Positions 8,003 to 17,700 of a stretch of 64,000 nt of DNA are shown here, in pieces. The notes beneath the pieces were generated by a model. That model was not told the DNA's origin and did no database searches. It was given only the letters and a program-made list of their open reading frames with translations. This DNA is from Flavobacterium segetis (GTDB lineage: Bacteria > Bacteroidota > Bacteroidia > Flavobacteriales > Flavobacteriaceae), in the NCBI RefSeq assembly GCF_900129575.1, contig NZ_FQWE01000001.1, positions 62,001-126,000 on the forward strand, read 5' to 3'. The translations under genes and the position numbers were made by a program. The first letter of the stretch is position 1. The number at the start of each line of letters is the position of its first letter.

Positions 8003-8680
8003 ATGAAAAAAGTTAAAGATCAGCAAAATATTCTGGCTCATATTGCTTCCACAGACGTACGCATTAAAATCTGTGGCATGAAATTCACCAAAAACATAAT
8101 CGAAATAGGTTCACTCCTACCAGATTATATGGGATTTATATTTTGGAAGAAGTCAGCTCGTTATTTTGATGATCTAATTCCCAATTTACCAAAGTCGGTT
8201 AAAAAAGTCGGTGTATTTGTAGATGAGACAATTGATATTATTTTGGCAAAAGCCGAAAAATACAATTTACAAGCTATTCAATTGCACGGAAAAGAACAGG
8301 CTGACTTTTGTGAAATTTTAAAAAATAAAATATCAAATGAAATTAAAATTATTAAAGTATTTTCAATAAGTGATGGCTTTGATTTCGACCTTTTAAAACC
8401 ATTTGAAACTGTTTGCGATTATTTCCTTTTTGATACAAAAGGGAAATTACCGGGAGGAAACGGAAGGACTTTTGACTGGAAAGTATTAGAAAAATATCCA
8501 TCTAACAAACCATTTTTTTTAAGTGGTGGTATTGGTCCTGAAGAGCTTAATTCAATAAAAGAAATTTTAAAAACACAATTACCTATCCATGCTTTGGATT
8601 TAAATAGTAAATTTGAAACAGAGCCAGGATTAAAAGATAAATTACTATTTGAAAATTTTCAAATCAATTTAAACCTTTAA
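8003..8680 (+). CDS. trpF: Phosphoribosylanthranilate isomerase
   Basis: Performs the Amadori rearrangement before TrpC. The 225-residue TIM barrel has the catalytic-cysteine motif KICGMKF (residues 22-28), GFIFWKKSARYF, AIQLHGKEQ, LFDTKGKLPGGNGRTFDW and FLSGGIGPEEL. About 20 residues precede the usual TrpF start; the annotated ATG at 8003 is kept because the extension is in frame and no closer ATG precedes KICGM. It ends 12 bp before trpB, which suggests translational coupling. Confidence 0.96.
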   Translation: MKKVKDQQNILAHIASTDVRIKICGMKFTKNIIEIGSLLPDYMGFIFWKKSARYFDDLIPNLPKSVKKVGVFVDETIDIILAKAEKYNLQAIQLHGKEQADFCEILKNKISNEIKIIKVFSISDGFDFDLLKPFETVCDYFLFDTKGKLPGGNGRTFDWKVLEKYPSNKPFFLSGGIGPEELNSIKEILKTQLPIHALDLNSKFETEPGLKDKLLFENFQINLNL

Positions 8681-8692
8681 ACTTTAAATAAA

Positions 8693-9874
8693 ATGAGTTA
8701 CAACGTCAATGAAAAAGGCTATTACGGAGAATTTGGTGGTGCTTTCATTCCTGAAATGCTATATCCAAATGTAGAAGAATTACGTCAGAATTATTTGAAA
8801 ATAACAGCTGAACCTGAGTTTCAAGCTGAATTTGAGGAATTACTTAAGGAATATGTGGGTAGACCAACTCCCCTTTACTTTGCAAAACGATTATCAGAAG
8901 AATATAATACTAAAATCTATCTGAAGAGAGAAGATTTATGTCACACTGGTGCGCACAAAATCAATAATACAATTGGACAAATTTTATTAGCAAAACGCTT
9001 AGGTAAAACTAGAATAATTGCAGAAACTGGTGCTGGTCAACATGGTGTAGCAACGGCAACTGTTTGCGCTTTGATGGGATTAGAATGTATTGTTTATATG
9101 GGTGAAGTAGACATAAAACGTCAAGCTCCAAATGTAGCTCGCATGAAAATGCTAGGAGCTGAAGTTCGTCCTGCTATGTCTGGTTCAAAAACATTAAAAG
9201 ACGCAACAAATGAAGCAATTAGGGATTGGATTAACAATCCTGTAGATACCTATTATATTATTGGATCTGTAGTAGGACCGCACCCTTATCCAGATATGGT
9301 AGCTCGTTTTCAATCGGTTATTTCTAAGGAAATAAAAGAACAATTATTAGAAAAAGAAGGTCGTGAAAACCCTGATTATGTAATAGCTTGTGTAGGAGGA
9401 GGCAGTAATGCGGCTGGAACATATTACCATTTTCTAGATGATAAGGATGTACATATTATAGCGGTTGAAGCTGCAGGATTAGGAGTTGATTCTGGAGAAA
9501 GCGCTGCTACATCTGCATTAGGAAAAGTGGGAGTTATTCACGGTAGTAAAACCTTGTTGATGCAGTCGCTTGATGGCCAAATCACAGAACCTTATTCGAT
9601 TTCAGCAGGATTAGATTATCCTGGTGTAGGACCTATGCACGCTAATTTATTCAAAACTGGCAGAGCACAATTTATCTCCATTACTGATGAGCAAGCTATG
9701 GAATGGGGCATCAAATTATCCCAGAAAGAAGGACTAATTCCAGCTATTGAAAGCGCTCATGCCTTTGCAGTACTCGACGAAATGAAATTCAAACCAGATG
9801 ATGTTGTTGTAATTAATCTTTCGGGTCGTGGAGACAAAGATTTAAATACTTATATCGATTATTTTAAATTATAA
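8693..9874 (+). CDS. trpB: Tryptophan synthase beta subunit
   Basis: PLP-dependent condensation of indole with serine. The 393-residue protein has the PLP lysine (K89) in HTGAHKIN, the phosphate-binding GGGSNAAG near residue 235, and the closing [11 protein letters not shown]. The [12 protein letters not shown] and [13 protein letters not shown] segments are typical of the main TrpB1 group that partners TrpA. Unusually, its partner trpA is not adjacent: about 850 bp containing a GGCT-like gene intervene. Confidence 0.98.
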   Translation: MSYNVNEKGYYGEFGGAFIPEMLYPNVEELRQNYLKITAEPEFQAEFEELLKEYVGRPTPLYFAKRLSEEYNTKIYLKREDLCHTGAHKINNTIGQILLAKRLGKTRIIAETGAGQHGVATATVCALMGLECIVYMGEVDIKRQAPNVARMKMLGAEVRPAMSGSKTLKDATNEAIRDWINNPVDTYYIIGSVVGPHPYPDMVARFQSVISKEIKEQLLEKEGRENPDYVIACVGGGSNAAGTYYHFLDDKDVHIIAVEAAGLGVDSGESAATSALGKVGVIHGSKTLLMQSLDGQITEPYSISAGLDYPGVGPMHANLFKTGRAQFISITDEQAMEWGIKLSQKEGLIPAIESAHAFAVLDEMKFKPDDVVVINLSGRGDKDLNTYIDYFKL

Positions 9875-10076
9875 GTATTTTTATACGATATTTCACCACT
9901 TTATACAGCTTGATTAAGTATATCGTTACAATTTTTGCCATTTTAACAATAAAAAAAAATCATCGTAAAGAAAGTTTGCCTAATTCCTATTACGATTGAA
10001 AAAAACCTAGAACAATTTTAATGCAAACTAACCAAAACCAAATAAAGTTAAATTTACATTTTAAAAAACTAAAACT

Positions 10077-10397
10077 ATGGAGAAATTATTTGCATACGCC
10101 AGCTTAAAAAATGAAGACCATCAAAAAGATCTTTTTGGTCGTATTCTTATCGGTACGCACGAAACATTAGTTGGTTATATGCTGAAAGAAATCCAAATTG
10201 AAGAGGAATTTGGACTAGTTCAATATCCTATTATTACTGCAACTCACAAACCAGAAGATACAATTTCGGGTATTGTTTATGATATTACTAAACAAGAACT
10301 GAATCAAGTCGATCTTTATGAAGGGTTACATTACAAAAGGATTGAGGTACAATTGCAATCCAATCAAAAAGCATGGGCTTACAGCGCAGCTTTTTAA
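10077..10397 (+). CDS. Gamma-glutamylcyclotransferase (AIG2-like) family protein
   Basis: A 106-residue small domain of the gamma-glutamylcyclotransferase/AIG2 superfamily: LFAYASLKNEDHQKDLFGR resembles the YGTLR nucleotide-loop start, GRILIGTHETLVGYML follows, and GIVYDITKQELNQVDLYEG carries the conserved Glu region. The canonical G-T/S-L loop appears here as AYASLKN. The enzyme activity of this bacterial branch is generally unproven. It sits inside the trp operon, 202 bp after trpB and 332 bp before trpA, and is codirectional. A link to tryptophan synthesis is not apparent. Confidence 0.72.
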   Translation: MEKLFAYASLKNEDHQKDLFGRILIGTHETLVGYMLKEIQIEEEFGLVQYPIITATHKPEDTISGIVYDITKQELNQVDLYEGLHYKRIEVQLQSNQKAWAYSAAF

Positions 10398-10729
10398 GAA
10401 ACGAGATATGAAGTTTTAAGATTTACTTTTTTTTTCAATGGAGTACTAAGAATTAGTACGATACAATTAGAATCACGGACTATCTTAACAAATTTTATTT
10501 GAAGTAGTAAATATAATAAACTTCATCAAAATAAAGCCAGAATTATCTACGTTTTACAGGACAAATGAGGTAGTATTATTGTACAATTTAAACTACTATT
10601 TTTACATGAAAATTAAATGTTACATTAAAAGAAACTACAAGAATTTACAGTACTAAATAAGAAGCTGATATTTTAAATCAAATTTATTAAAGATTTATTT
10701 TCAGGTTTTAAATCGATTATTAAAATAAA
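10398..10729 (+). other. Long noncoding gap before trpA
   Basis: This 332-bp AT-rich stretch holds no credible gene, terminator or clear TAnnTTTG promoter. It and the 202-bp gap at 9875-10076 flank the GGCT-like gene, which looks like an insertion between trpB and trpA. Confidence 0.5.
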
Positions 10730-11491
10730 ATGAATAGAATAAATAAAAAATTACAAGAATCTAAAAAAATACTATCTATCTATTTTTCAGCTGGGTATCC
10801 TAACCTAAACGATACTGTCCAAATCATTCAAGATTTAGAAAAAAATGGTGTTGACATGATCGAAATTGGGTTGCCATTTAGTGATCCGTTGGCCGATGGA
10901 CCAACTATTCAAGAAAGTTCTACTCAAGCTTTACATAACGGAATGAACTCTCAAGTTCTATTTAATCAGTTAAAAGACATTCGGAAAACAGTTAGTATTC
11001 CTTTGATAATTATGGGATATTTTAATCCAATGCTACAATATGGAATCGAGAATTTCTGCAAAAAATGTTCTGAAATAGGAATTGACGGTTTAATAATTCC
11101 AGATCTACCTGTTGATGTATTTGCTGACGAATATAAAACCACGTTCGAAAAATATGGTTTAAAGAATATATTCCTGATTACGCCACAAACATCAGTGGAA
11201 CGCATCCATTTTATCGATGGCGTATCTGATGGGTTCATTTATATGGTGAGTTCTGCAAGCGTAACAGGATCGCAAACTGGTTTTGGAAGCGTACAAGAGG
11301 AGTATTTCAAACGCATTGCCGATATGAATTTAAAAAATCCTCAAGTAATTGGATTTGGTATTAGTGACAAACAAACATTTACGCAAGCCACGCAATTTGC
11401 TAAAGGCGCAATTATAGGAAGTGCTTTTATAAAGGATTTAACAACAAATGGAATTGGAAGAATTGATGCGTTTGTAAAGGCTTTAAAGTAA
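10730..11491 (+). CDS. trpA: Tryptophan synthase alpha subunit
   Basis: Cleaves indole-3-glycerol phosphate to indole and glyceraldehyde 3-phosphate. The 253-residue TIM barrel shows IEIGLPFSDPLADGPTIQ, which carries the catalytic Glu and the substrate-binding loop. It also has LIIMGYFNPMLQYG, GLIIPDLPV with the second catalytic Asp, FIYMVSSASVTGSQTGF and VIGFGISDKQTF. It is the last gene of the operon and is followed by a strong terminator. Confidence 0.98.
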   Translation: MNRINKKLQESKKILSIYFSAGYPNLNDTVQIIQDLEKNGVDMIEIGLPFSDPLADGPTIQESSTQALHNGMNSQVLFNQLKDIRKTVSIPLIIMGYFNPMLQYGIENFCKKCSEIGIDGLIIPDLPVDVFADEYKTTFEKYGLKNIFLITPQTSVERIHFIDGVSDGFIYMVSSASVTGSQTGFGSVQEEYFKRIADMNLKNPQVIGFGISDKQTFTQATQFAKGAIIGSAFIKDLTTNGIGRIDAFVKALK

Positions 11492-11508
11492 TATTCTTTT
11501 ATTGTATA

Positions 11509-11545
11509 AAAACGGTATTTAAACTTTATTAAAATACCGTTTTTT
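11509..11545 (+). terminator. trp operon terminator
   Basis: A perfect 12-bp stem (AAAACGGTATTT at 11509-11520 with AAATACCGTTTT at 11532-11543) runs into a T tract, 17 bp after the trpA stop. It marks the operon end. Confidence 0.85.
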
Positions 11546-11716
11546 ATTGCCTCACTAAATAAGAAATCGACTTTATTTTAAATCACTGATTTGCATATGG
11601 CTACTTAACATAAATATGATTTAATTCAATCAACAAAGTTGTTAAAATCAAGAGAACAATACATGTCACATCATCAAAAAAGACTAGTTTAAGTAATAAT
11701 GAATTAGTAATTTTTA

Positions 11717-11762
11717 TAAAAAAAACCGCCATTTTAGCCTTAACTAAACTAACGGATTTTTA
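11717..11762 (-). terminator. Probable terminator of the fatty-acid oxidation operon
   Basis: On the minus strand, AAAAATCCG and CGGTTTTTTTT arms close a long loop just after the acyl-CoA dehydrogenase stop. The stem is short and imperfect, so this is a moderate call. Confidence 0.4.
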
Positions 11763-11793
11763 TAAATTTTAATTAATATAATTTTTTGTGCTG

Positions 11794-13584
11794 TTAAAAG
11801 CAATAATTGTTTTCTGAAACAAGTTTTGAAGTAATTGTTTCTCGTAGTGCCACAACATTTGGCATATTAGTATATTTAGTAAAACGGCGTAATCCCATAA
11901 GCATCATTCGTTGTTCATCGCCTTCCGCAAAAGATATTATACTTTCTTTTCCTTTTAGATTAACAATATCTACTGCCTTGTAAAGATATAATTTTGCCAT
12001 TGCAATTTGCTCCTTTACTTTATCTTCACCTTCTTTTTTAGCTAATTTTTCAGTTCGTAAAATAGTACTTTCTGCCATATAAACTTCAATAAGCATATCT
12101 GCAGCAGCCATTAGAAGTTGTTGGTGGCTATCTAAATCTGGTCCAAATTTTTGTACTGCTCCCCCAGCAACCATTAAAAAAGCTTTTTTCAAATTAATTA
12201 CTATAGCTTTTTCTTCGGCAAACAATTCAGTGAAGTCTGGCGTGTCAAATGATGGAATACCCATCAATTCTTCTTGAACTTTTGATGCCGGTCCTAATAA
12301 GTCTACATGACCTTTCATTGCTTTTTTTATCAACATTCCTACTGATAGCATTCTATTAATTTCATTTGTACCCTCATAAATTCTTGCAATACGTGCATCA
12401 CGCCACGCAGATTCCATTGGAGTATCTTCTGAAAATCCCATTCCACCAAAGATCTGAATACCTTCATCAGCGCAATTCTGGACATCTTCAGAAACCGCAA
12501 CTTTTAATATTGAACATTCTATTGCAAATTCTTCAACACCTTTTAATTCTGCTTCTTGATGAGAATTTCCCTCCGCTACCCTCGCGTTAATACGATCTTC
12601 AATAGCTTTTGCAGCACGATATGTTGCACTTTCGCCAGCATAAGTAGAGGTAGCCATTTCAGCTAATTTATATCTAATGGCTCCAAATTGTGCAATTGCA
12701 GTATTAAATTGCACTCGTTCATTTGCATATTTTACAGCTCCTGAAGTCACTCTACGTTGCGCATCTAAACACGCGGCTGCTAATTTTATACGTCCTACAT
12801 TTAATGAATTCATTGCAATTTTAAATCCATTTCCTCTTTCAGAAAGCATATTTTCAACTGGAACTTTCGTTTCATTGAAAAATACCTGACGCGTAGATGA
12901 AGCACGAATTCCTAATTTGTGCTCTTCTTCGCCCATTGAAATTCCATTTGAAGCATCATTTTCAACAATAAAACCTGTAATGTTTTTATCATCGCTAATT
13001 CTAGCAAATACTATAAATACGGAACAAAATCCCGCATTAGAAATCCACATTTTTTGTCCAGTAATCGAATAACTTTTTCCATCTTCTGATAACACTGCTT
13101 TTGTCTTTCCTGAGTTGGCATCAGATCCCGCGCCTGGTTCAGTTAAGCAATAAGCACCAAACCATTCTCCCGAAGCTAATTTTGGAACATACTTCAATTT
13201 TTGTTCCTCATTTCCGTATAAAGTAATTGGCATTGTTCCAATTCCAGTATGCGCTCCAAAAGCGGTTGAAAATGAACCTGTAGCGCCAGAAATATAATCA
13301 CACACAAGACAAGTATCTACAAATCCCATTCCTAAACCACCATAAGCCTCAGGAACTGCTATACCTAAAAACCCCATTTCTCCAGCCTTACGCATAGATG
13401 CTTCAGTGTAAGCATAATCTTTTTTCTCAAATCTGTCTTTATGTGCCCATAATTCTTTGTCTGTAAATTCCTTTACAGAGTCTCGCATCATAAGTTGCTC
13501 ATCTGTGAAATCTTCTGGTGTGAATATATCCTCACATTTTGTTTCTTTAACTAGGAATTGACCTCCTCTTGTTATCTCACTCAT
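11794..13584 (-). CDS. Acyl-CoA dehydrogenase with C-terminal extension
   Basis: Catalyses the first, FAD-dependent step of beta-oxidation. The 596-residue protein has the N-terminal helical domain, the YCLTEPGAGSDANSGKTKA flavin/substrate loop, KMWISNAGF, and the IYEGTNEINRMLS segment near residue 415. A further 170-residue helical extension makes it longer than the common 380-residue forms, as in very-long-chain-type enzymes. The catalytic base in IxGGMGFSEDTPMES context is consistent with a long-chain enzyme. It is the last gene of the MarR-HAD/ECH-thiolase-ACAD operon and starts 27 bp after the thiolase. Confidence 0.93.
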   Translation of the reverse strand: MSEITRGGQFLVKETKCEDIFTPEDFTDEQLMMRDSVKEFTDKELWAHKDRFEKKDYAYTEASMRKAGEMGFLGIAVPEAYGGLGMGFVDTCLVCDYISGATGSFSTAFGAHTGIGTMPITLYGNEEQKLKYVPKLASGEWFGAYCLTEPGAGSDANSGKTKAVLSEDGKSYSITGQKMWISNAGFCSVFIVFARISDDKNITGFIVENDASNGISMGEEEHKLGIRASSTRQVFFNETKVPVENMLSERGNGFKIAMNSLNVGRIKLAAACLDAQRRVTSGAVKYANERVQFNTAIAQFGAIRYKLAEMATSTYAGESATYRAAKAIEDRINARVAEGNSHQEAELKGVEEFAIECSILKVAVSEDVQNCADEGIQIFGGMGFSEDTPMESAWRDARIARIYEGTNEINRMLSVGMLIKKAMKGHVDLLGPASKVQEELMGIPSFDTPDFTELFAEEKAIVINLKKAFLMVAGGAVQKFGPDLDSHQQLLMAAADMLIEVYMAESTILRTEKLAKKEGEDKVKEQIAMAKLYLYKAVDIVNLKGKESIISFAEGDEQRMMLMGLRRFTKYTNMPNVVALRETITSKLVSENNYCF

Positions 13585-13611
13585 TTTTTTATTTTTTTTA
13601 AAAGTTCTTAG

Positions 13612-14793
13612 TTATAGTAATTCATAAATACCCGCACTACCCTGTCCAGTTCCTACACACATCGAGACAATTCCGTATTTGTTTCCACGGCGTTTCATCT
13701 CATCAAATAATTGAACAGATAATTTTGCTCCAGTACATCCTAATGGGTGACCTAAAGCAATTGCACCACCATTTACGTTAACTATATCAGGATTTAATCC
13801 TAGCTCACGTGTAACTGCTATAGCTTGAGAAGCAAAAGCTTCGTTTAACTCAATTAAATCAATATCTTTCAAATCCATTCCTGCTTGCTTTAAAACCTTC
13901 GGAATTGCTTTTACTGGTCCCATTCCCATAATTCTTGGCTCTACTCCAGCTGAAGCAAAGTTTACTAATCGAGCAATTGGTTCTAAATTTAATTCTTTTA
14001 CCATTTCTTCACTCATCACTAAAACGAAAGCAGCACCATCACTCATTTGTGAAGAGTTACCTGCTGTTACACTTCCATCAACTGCAAAAACGGGTCTTAA
14101 ACCTGCTAAAGCCTCTTTAGAAGTTCCAGCTCTAGGACCTTCATCTTTGTTAACAACGTAAGACTTAGTTTCTTTCTTTCCGTTTTCGTTAATAAACGTT
14201 TGCTCAATAGTTATAGGTACAATTTGTTTGTCAAATTTTCCCTCTGCTTGCGCTTTTAAAGCTTTCATGTGCGAATGATAAGCAAACTCATCTTGATCTT
14301 CTCTAGATACTTTAAACTGATTGGCAACAGCTTCTGCAGTAAGCCCCATTCCCCAATAATAATCTTCGTTTCCTGCTTTTGCAACAGCATAATCAGGAGT
14401 TGGTTTATAACCTCCCATCGGTATAAAACTCATACTTTCTGCTCCACCAGCAATAATACAATGTGCCATTCCTGATTGGATTTTGGCCGTAGCCATACCA
14501 ATCGTTTCTAATCCAGAGGCACAATACCTATTAACAGTTACACCAGGAACATCTTCAACTTTTAAACCCATCAAAGAAATTAATCGCGCAACATTAAGTC
14601 CTTGTTCTGCCTCTGGCATGGCGTTTCCAACCATCACATCATCGATGCGAGTTTTATCGAAATCTGGTAACTCATTCATCATATATTGAATGGTTTCTGA
14701 AGCCAATTCATCAGGTCTTTTAAATCTAAAAACTCCTTTTGGTGCTTTACCAACGGCAGTTCTGTATGCTTTTACTATATAGGCTGTTTTCAT
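13612..14793 (-). CDS. fadA: Acetyl-CoA acyltransferase (thiolase)
   Basis: A 393-residue thiolase that releases acetyl-CoA in the last beta-oxidation step. The acyl-accepting cysteine is in VNRYCASGLETI near residue 90. The C-terminal catalytic motifs are NEAFASQAIAV, GGAIALGHPLGCTGAK and SMCVGTGQGSAGIYE. The degradative role is supported by the acyl-CoA dehydrogenase and HAD/ECH genes of the same operon; a biosynthetic acetoacetyl-CoA thiolase is the alternative. It is separated from the HAD/ECH gene by a four-helix-bundle gene that looks inserted. Confidence 0.93.
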   Translation of the reverse strand: MKTAYIVKAYRTAVGKAPKGVFRFKRPDELASETIQYMMNELPDFDKTRIDDVMVGNAMPEAEQGLNVARLISLMGLKVEDVPGVTVNRYCASGLETIGMATAKIQSGMAHCIIAGGAESMSFIPMGGYKPTPDYAVAKAGNEDYYWGMGLTAEAVANQFKVSREDQDEFAYHSHMKALKAQAEGKFDKQIVPITIEQTFINENGKKETKSYVVNKDEGPRAGTSKEALAGLRPVFAVDGSVTAGNSSQMSDGAAFVLVMSEEMVKELNLEPIARLVNFASAGVEPRIMGMGPVKAIPKVLKQAGMDLKDIDLIELNEAFASQAIAVTRELGLNPDIVNVNGGAIALGHPLGCTGAKLSVQLFDEMKRRGNKYGIVSMCVGTGQGSAGIYELL

Positions 14794-14825
14794 AAATGAT
14801 TGTATTAAGATTGGAGAATTAAGAA

Positions 14826-15179
14826 TTAAGATTTTCCAATTTTTGTGTTTATTTTATCTTTTAATGCTCTTTGAAATGAAAAATTCATATTTGAAACCTC
14901 TACTAATTGATTAATAGTTGGTTGGATTAAATCTTCATTGACAAGATTAAGTCTTTTAGCAAGTATTAATTGAGTTATTAATTCAAAAGTTGAACCATTT
15001 GCAATTCCTAGAAAATGCATGAATTCTTTGTCTGAATTTGTACCAGAACCTTCAGCTATATTTGAAGGAATTGATACCGCACATTTTTTTATTTGATGAA
15101 TTAAATTGAATTTTTCATCATTGGGTAACAACGAAGAAATTTCATAAACATGAACCGCTACATCCATGCTTTTTGCCAA
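14826..15179 (-). CDS. Four-helix-bundle protein (S23/IVP-like), inserted in the fad operon
   Basis: A 117-residue protein of the family related to 23S rRNA intervening-sequence proteins. The family core QIKKCAVSIPSNIAEGSGTNSDKEFMHFLGIANGSTFELITQL is easily recognised. The frame uses a TTG at 15179 (a later ATG lies at 15167) and has an in-frame TGA five codons before the TTG, so the N-terminus is about 6-10 residues short of typical members. Both flanks carry AAGAATTAAG-like low-complexity tracts (14803-14828 and 15205-15235). This pattern suggests insertion as a unit between two metabolic genes. The molecular role of the family is not established. Confidence 0.82.
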   Translation of the reverse strand: MAKSMDVAVHVYEISSLLPNDEKFNLIHQIKKCAVSIPSNIAEGSGTNSDKEFMHFLGIANGSTFELITQLILAKRLNLVNEDLIQPTINQLVEVSNMNFSFQRALKDKINTKIGKS

Positions 15180-15235
15180 ATTTTTAATTTTTCAAATTGG
15201 TGCATCTCTTAATACTTAATTCTTATTACTTGATA

Positions 15236-17626
15236 CTAGTTTCTTAAAGGTTTCCCCTTGGTCAACATAAATTGTATTCTTTCTAACGTTTTTCTTTCTG
15301 TACAAAGTGATAAGAAAGCTTCGCGTTCTAGATCTAATAAATATTGCTCCGCTACTAGCGTTGGTTCGGATAAATCTCCACCCGCCATTACGTAAGCTAA
15401 TTTGTTAGCTATTTTTTTGTCGTGTTCAGAGATGTATTTTCCAGCTTCCATTTGGTCTGTACCTACTAGGAACATTCCTAAAGCTTGCTTTCCTAAAACT
15501 TTTACATCAGTTCTTCTTATTGGTTGTGTATAACCAGCTTCAGCCATAATTAAAGCATGCTTTTTAGCTTCTGCAATTTGGCGATCCTTATTCACAACTA
15601 TAATATCTTTTCCATGTTGTAATAGTCCAGTATCAAATGCTTCATAACCAGAAGTCGATACTTTTGCCATAGCAATTGTCAAGAAATACTCTTGCAATAC
15701 ATTCAGCTCAACATCATTTTTATGGAATAAATCAGAAGCTCTTAAAGCTAACTCTTTAGATCCGCCACCGCCAGGAATTACTCCAACACCAAACTCTACT
15801 AATCCCATGTATGTTTCTGCAGCAGCAACTACTTTATCAGCATGCAAACTCATTTCGCATCCACCTCCAAAAGTCATTCCGTGTGGGGCAACCACGACTG
15901 GAATTCCAGAATAACGAACGCGCATCATAGTGTCTTGGAACATTTTGATCGCCATGTTCAATTCATCGTATTCCTGTTCCACCGCCATCATAAATATCAT
16001 TCCGATATTAGCACCCACAGAGAAATTTGCTGCTTGATTACCAATAACTAACCCTTGATATTCTTTCTCAGATAAATCAATCGCTTTATTAATAGCTGCT
16101 AAAACATCGCCACCAATAGTATTCATTTTAGATTGGAATTCTAAGTTCAAAATTCCATCTCCTAAATCTTGTATGATTGCACCACTATTACTCCAAACTT
16201 TTTTGCTTTCGCGAATGTTGTTCAGGATAATAAACGAATCTTGACCAGGAACTTTAGTTTGTGCTTTTGTTGGAATATTATAAAAGAAAGTTGCACCTTC
16301 TTTAATGATATAAAAACTTTTGCTTCCAGAAGCTATCATTTTAGTTACCCAGGCAGCAGGTTCTAGACCTTCCGCTTTCATGATTTCAATTCCTTTTTCA
16401 ACACCAATAGCATCCCAAATTTCGAATGGACCATTTTCCCAACCAAAACCAGCTTTCATGGCATCATCAATCTTGTATAACTCATCTGAGATTTCAGGAA
16501 TTCTATTTGAAACATAAGCAAACATGCCAGAAAAACTTTTTCTATAAAATTCTCCCGCTTTGTCTTTTCCCTTTACTAAAACTTTAAAGCGATTGATTGG
16601 CTTATCAATTGTTTTTGTTAGTTCTAAGGTTCCAAATGAAGCTTTTTTAGCGGAACGATATTCTAAAGTATCTAAATCTAAAGTCAGAATCTCTTTTCCT
16701 TCCTTTTTGTAAAAACCTTGACCTGTTTTACTTCCTAACCATTTATTTTCCATCATTTTATTGACAAATTCAGGAAGTTTGAACAATTCGTGTTGCTCAT
16801 CGTTTGGACAGTTTTCATAAATACCATTTGCAACATGCACTAATGTATCTAAACCAACTACATCAACGGTGCGAAAAGTAGCTGATTTTGGACGACCAAT
16901 GACTGGACCAGTCAACTTATCAACTTCTTCAATAGTTAATCCCATTTCTTTCACCAAATGAAATAAACTCTGAATTCCGTAAATACCAATTCTGTTTCCA
17001 ATAAAAGCAGGAGTATCCTTAGCAACAACAGAAGTTTTTCCTAAGAATTTCTCACCATATATAGTAAGGAAGTCCAACACTTCAGTTGAAGTTTGTGGAC
17101 CAGGAATAATTTCGAATAATTTTAAATAACGCGCAGGATTAAAAAAGTGCGTTCCGCAGAAGTGTTTTTGGAAATCTTCGCTTCGACCTTCACTCATAAA
17201 ATGAATTGGAATCCCTGAAGTGTTCGAAGTTACTAATGTACCAGGCTTTCTAAATTTTTCAATTTGCTCAAATACCATTTTCTTAATGTCTAAACGCTCT
17301 ACAACAACTTCGATAATCCAATCAACGTTAGCGATTTTTGACATATCGTCCGTAGTATTTCCAGTAGTGATTCTAGAAGCAAACTTCTGACTGTAAATAG
17401 GAGAAGCCTTTGACTTTAATGAATTGGCTAAATGCTCATTCACCAGGCGGTTCCTAACAATTTTACTTTCTATAGTAAGCCCTTTTTTAGTTTCGGCTTC
17501 ATTGGGTTCTCTAGGAATGATATCCAGAAGTAAAACTTCGACCCCAATGTTTGCAAAATGACAAGCAATCCCTGATCCCATTATTCCGGATCCAATTACT
17601 GCAACTTTTTTAATAGTGCGTTTCAT
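15236..17626 (-). CDS. 3-hydroxyacyl-CoA dehydrogenase / enoyl-CoA hydratase fusion
   Basis: A 796-residue bifunctional beta-oxidation enzyme. The N-terminal half is the NAD-binding hydroxyacyl-CoA dehydrogenase (VAVIGSGIMGSGIACHFA, SNTSGIP, GTHFFNPARYLKLFEI, KDTPAFIGNRIG). The C-terminal third is a crotonase domain (NFSVGANIG, then GGGCEMSLHADKVVAA and EFGVGVIPGGGGSKELAL). This is the reverse of E. coli FadB domain order, where the hydratase comes first, and is the form usual in Bacteroidota and many Gram-positives. It is the second gene of the operon, 74 bp after the MarR regulator. Confidence 0.95.
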   Translation of the reverse strand: MKRTIKKVAVIGSGIMGSGIACHFANIGVEVLLLDIIPREPNEAETKKGLTIESKIVRNRLVNEHLANSLKSKASPIYSQKFASRITTGNTTDDMSKIANVDWIIEVVVERLDIKKMVFEQIEKFRKPGTLVTSNTSGIPIHFMSEGRSEDFQKHFCGTHFFNPARYLKLFEIIPGPQTSTEVLDFLTIYGEKFLGKTSVVAKDTPAFIGNRIGIYGIQSLFHLVKEMGLTIEEVDKLTGPVIGRPKSATFRTVDVVGLDTLVHVANGIYENCPNDEQHELFKLPEFVNKMMENKWLGSKTGQGFYKKEGKEILTLDLDTLEYRSAKKASFGTLELTKTIDKPINRFKVLVKGKDKAGEFYRKSFSGMFAYVSNRIPEISDELYKIDDAMKAGFGWENGPFEIWDAIGVEKGIEIMKAEGLEPAAWVTKMIASGSKSFYIIKEGATFFYNIPTKAQTKVPGQDSFIILNNIRESKKVWSNSGAIIQDLGDGILNLEFQSKMNTIGGDVLAAINKAIDLSEKEYQGLVIGNQAANFSVGANIGMIFMMAVEQEYDELNMAIKMFQDTMMRVRYSGIPVVVAPHGMTFGGGCEMSLHADKVVAAAETYMGLVEFGVGVIPGGGGSKELALRASDLFHKNDVELNVLQEYFLTIAMAKVSTSGYEAFDTGLLQHGKDIIVVNKDRQIAEAKKHALIMAEAGYTQPIRRTDVKVLGKQALGMFLVGTDQMEAGKYISEHDKKIANKLAYVMAGGDLSEPTLVAEQYLLDLEREAFLSLCTERKTLERIQFMLTKGKPLRN

Positions 17627-17700
17627 ATCTAATTACTATTTATTTCTATTTGGATGCGCTATTTATTGTCGAATAGCAGTGAATTAATTTCACTATTTTT

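Noticed and set aside
12366..12889. Plus-strand frames inside the acyl-CoA dehydrogenase gene
   Set aside because: The minus-strand gene is an intact enzyme with all motifs; the plus frames are antisense shadows.
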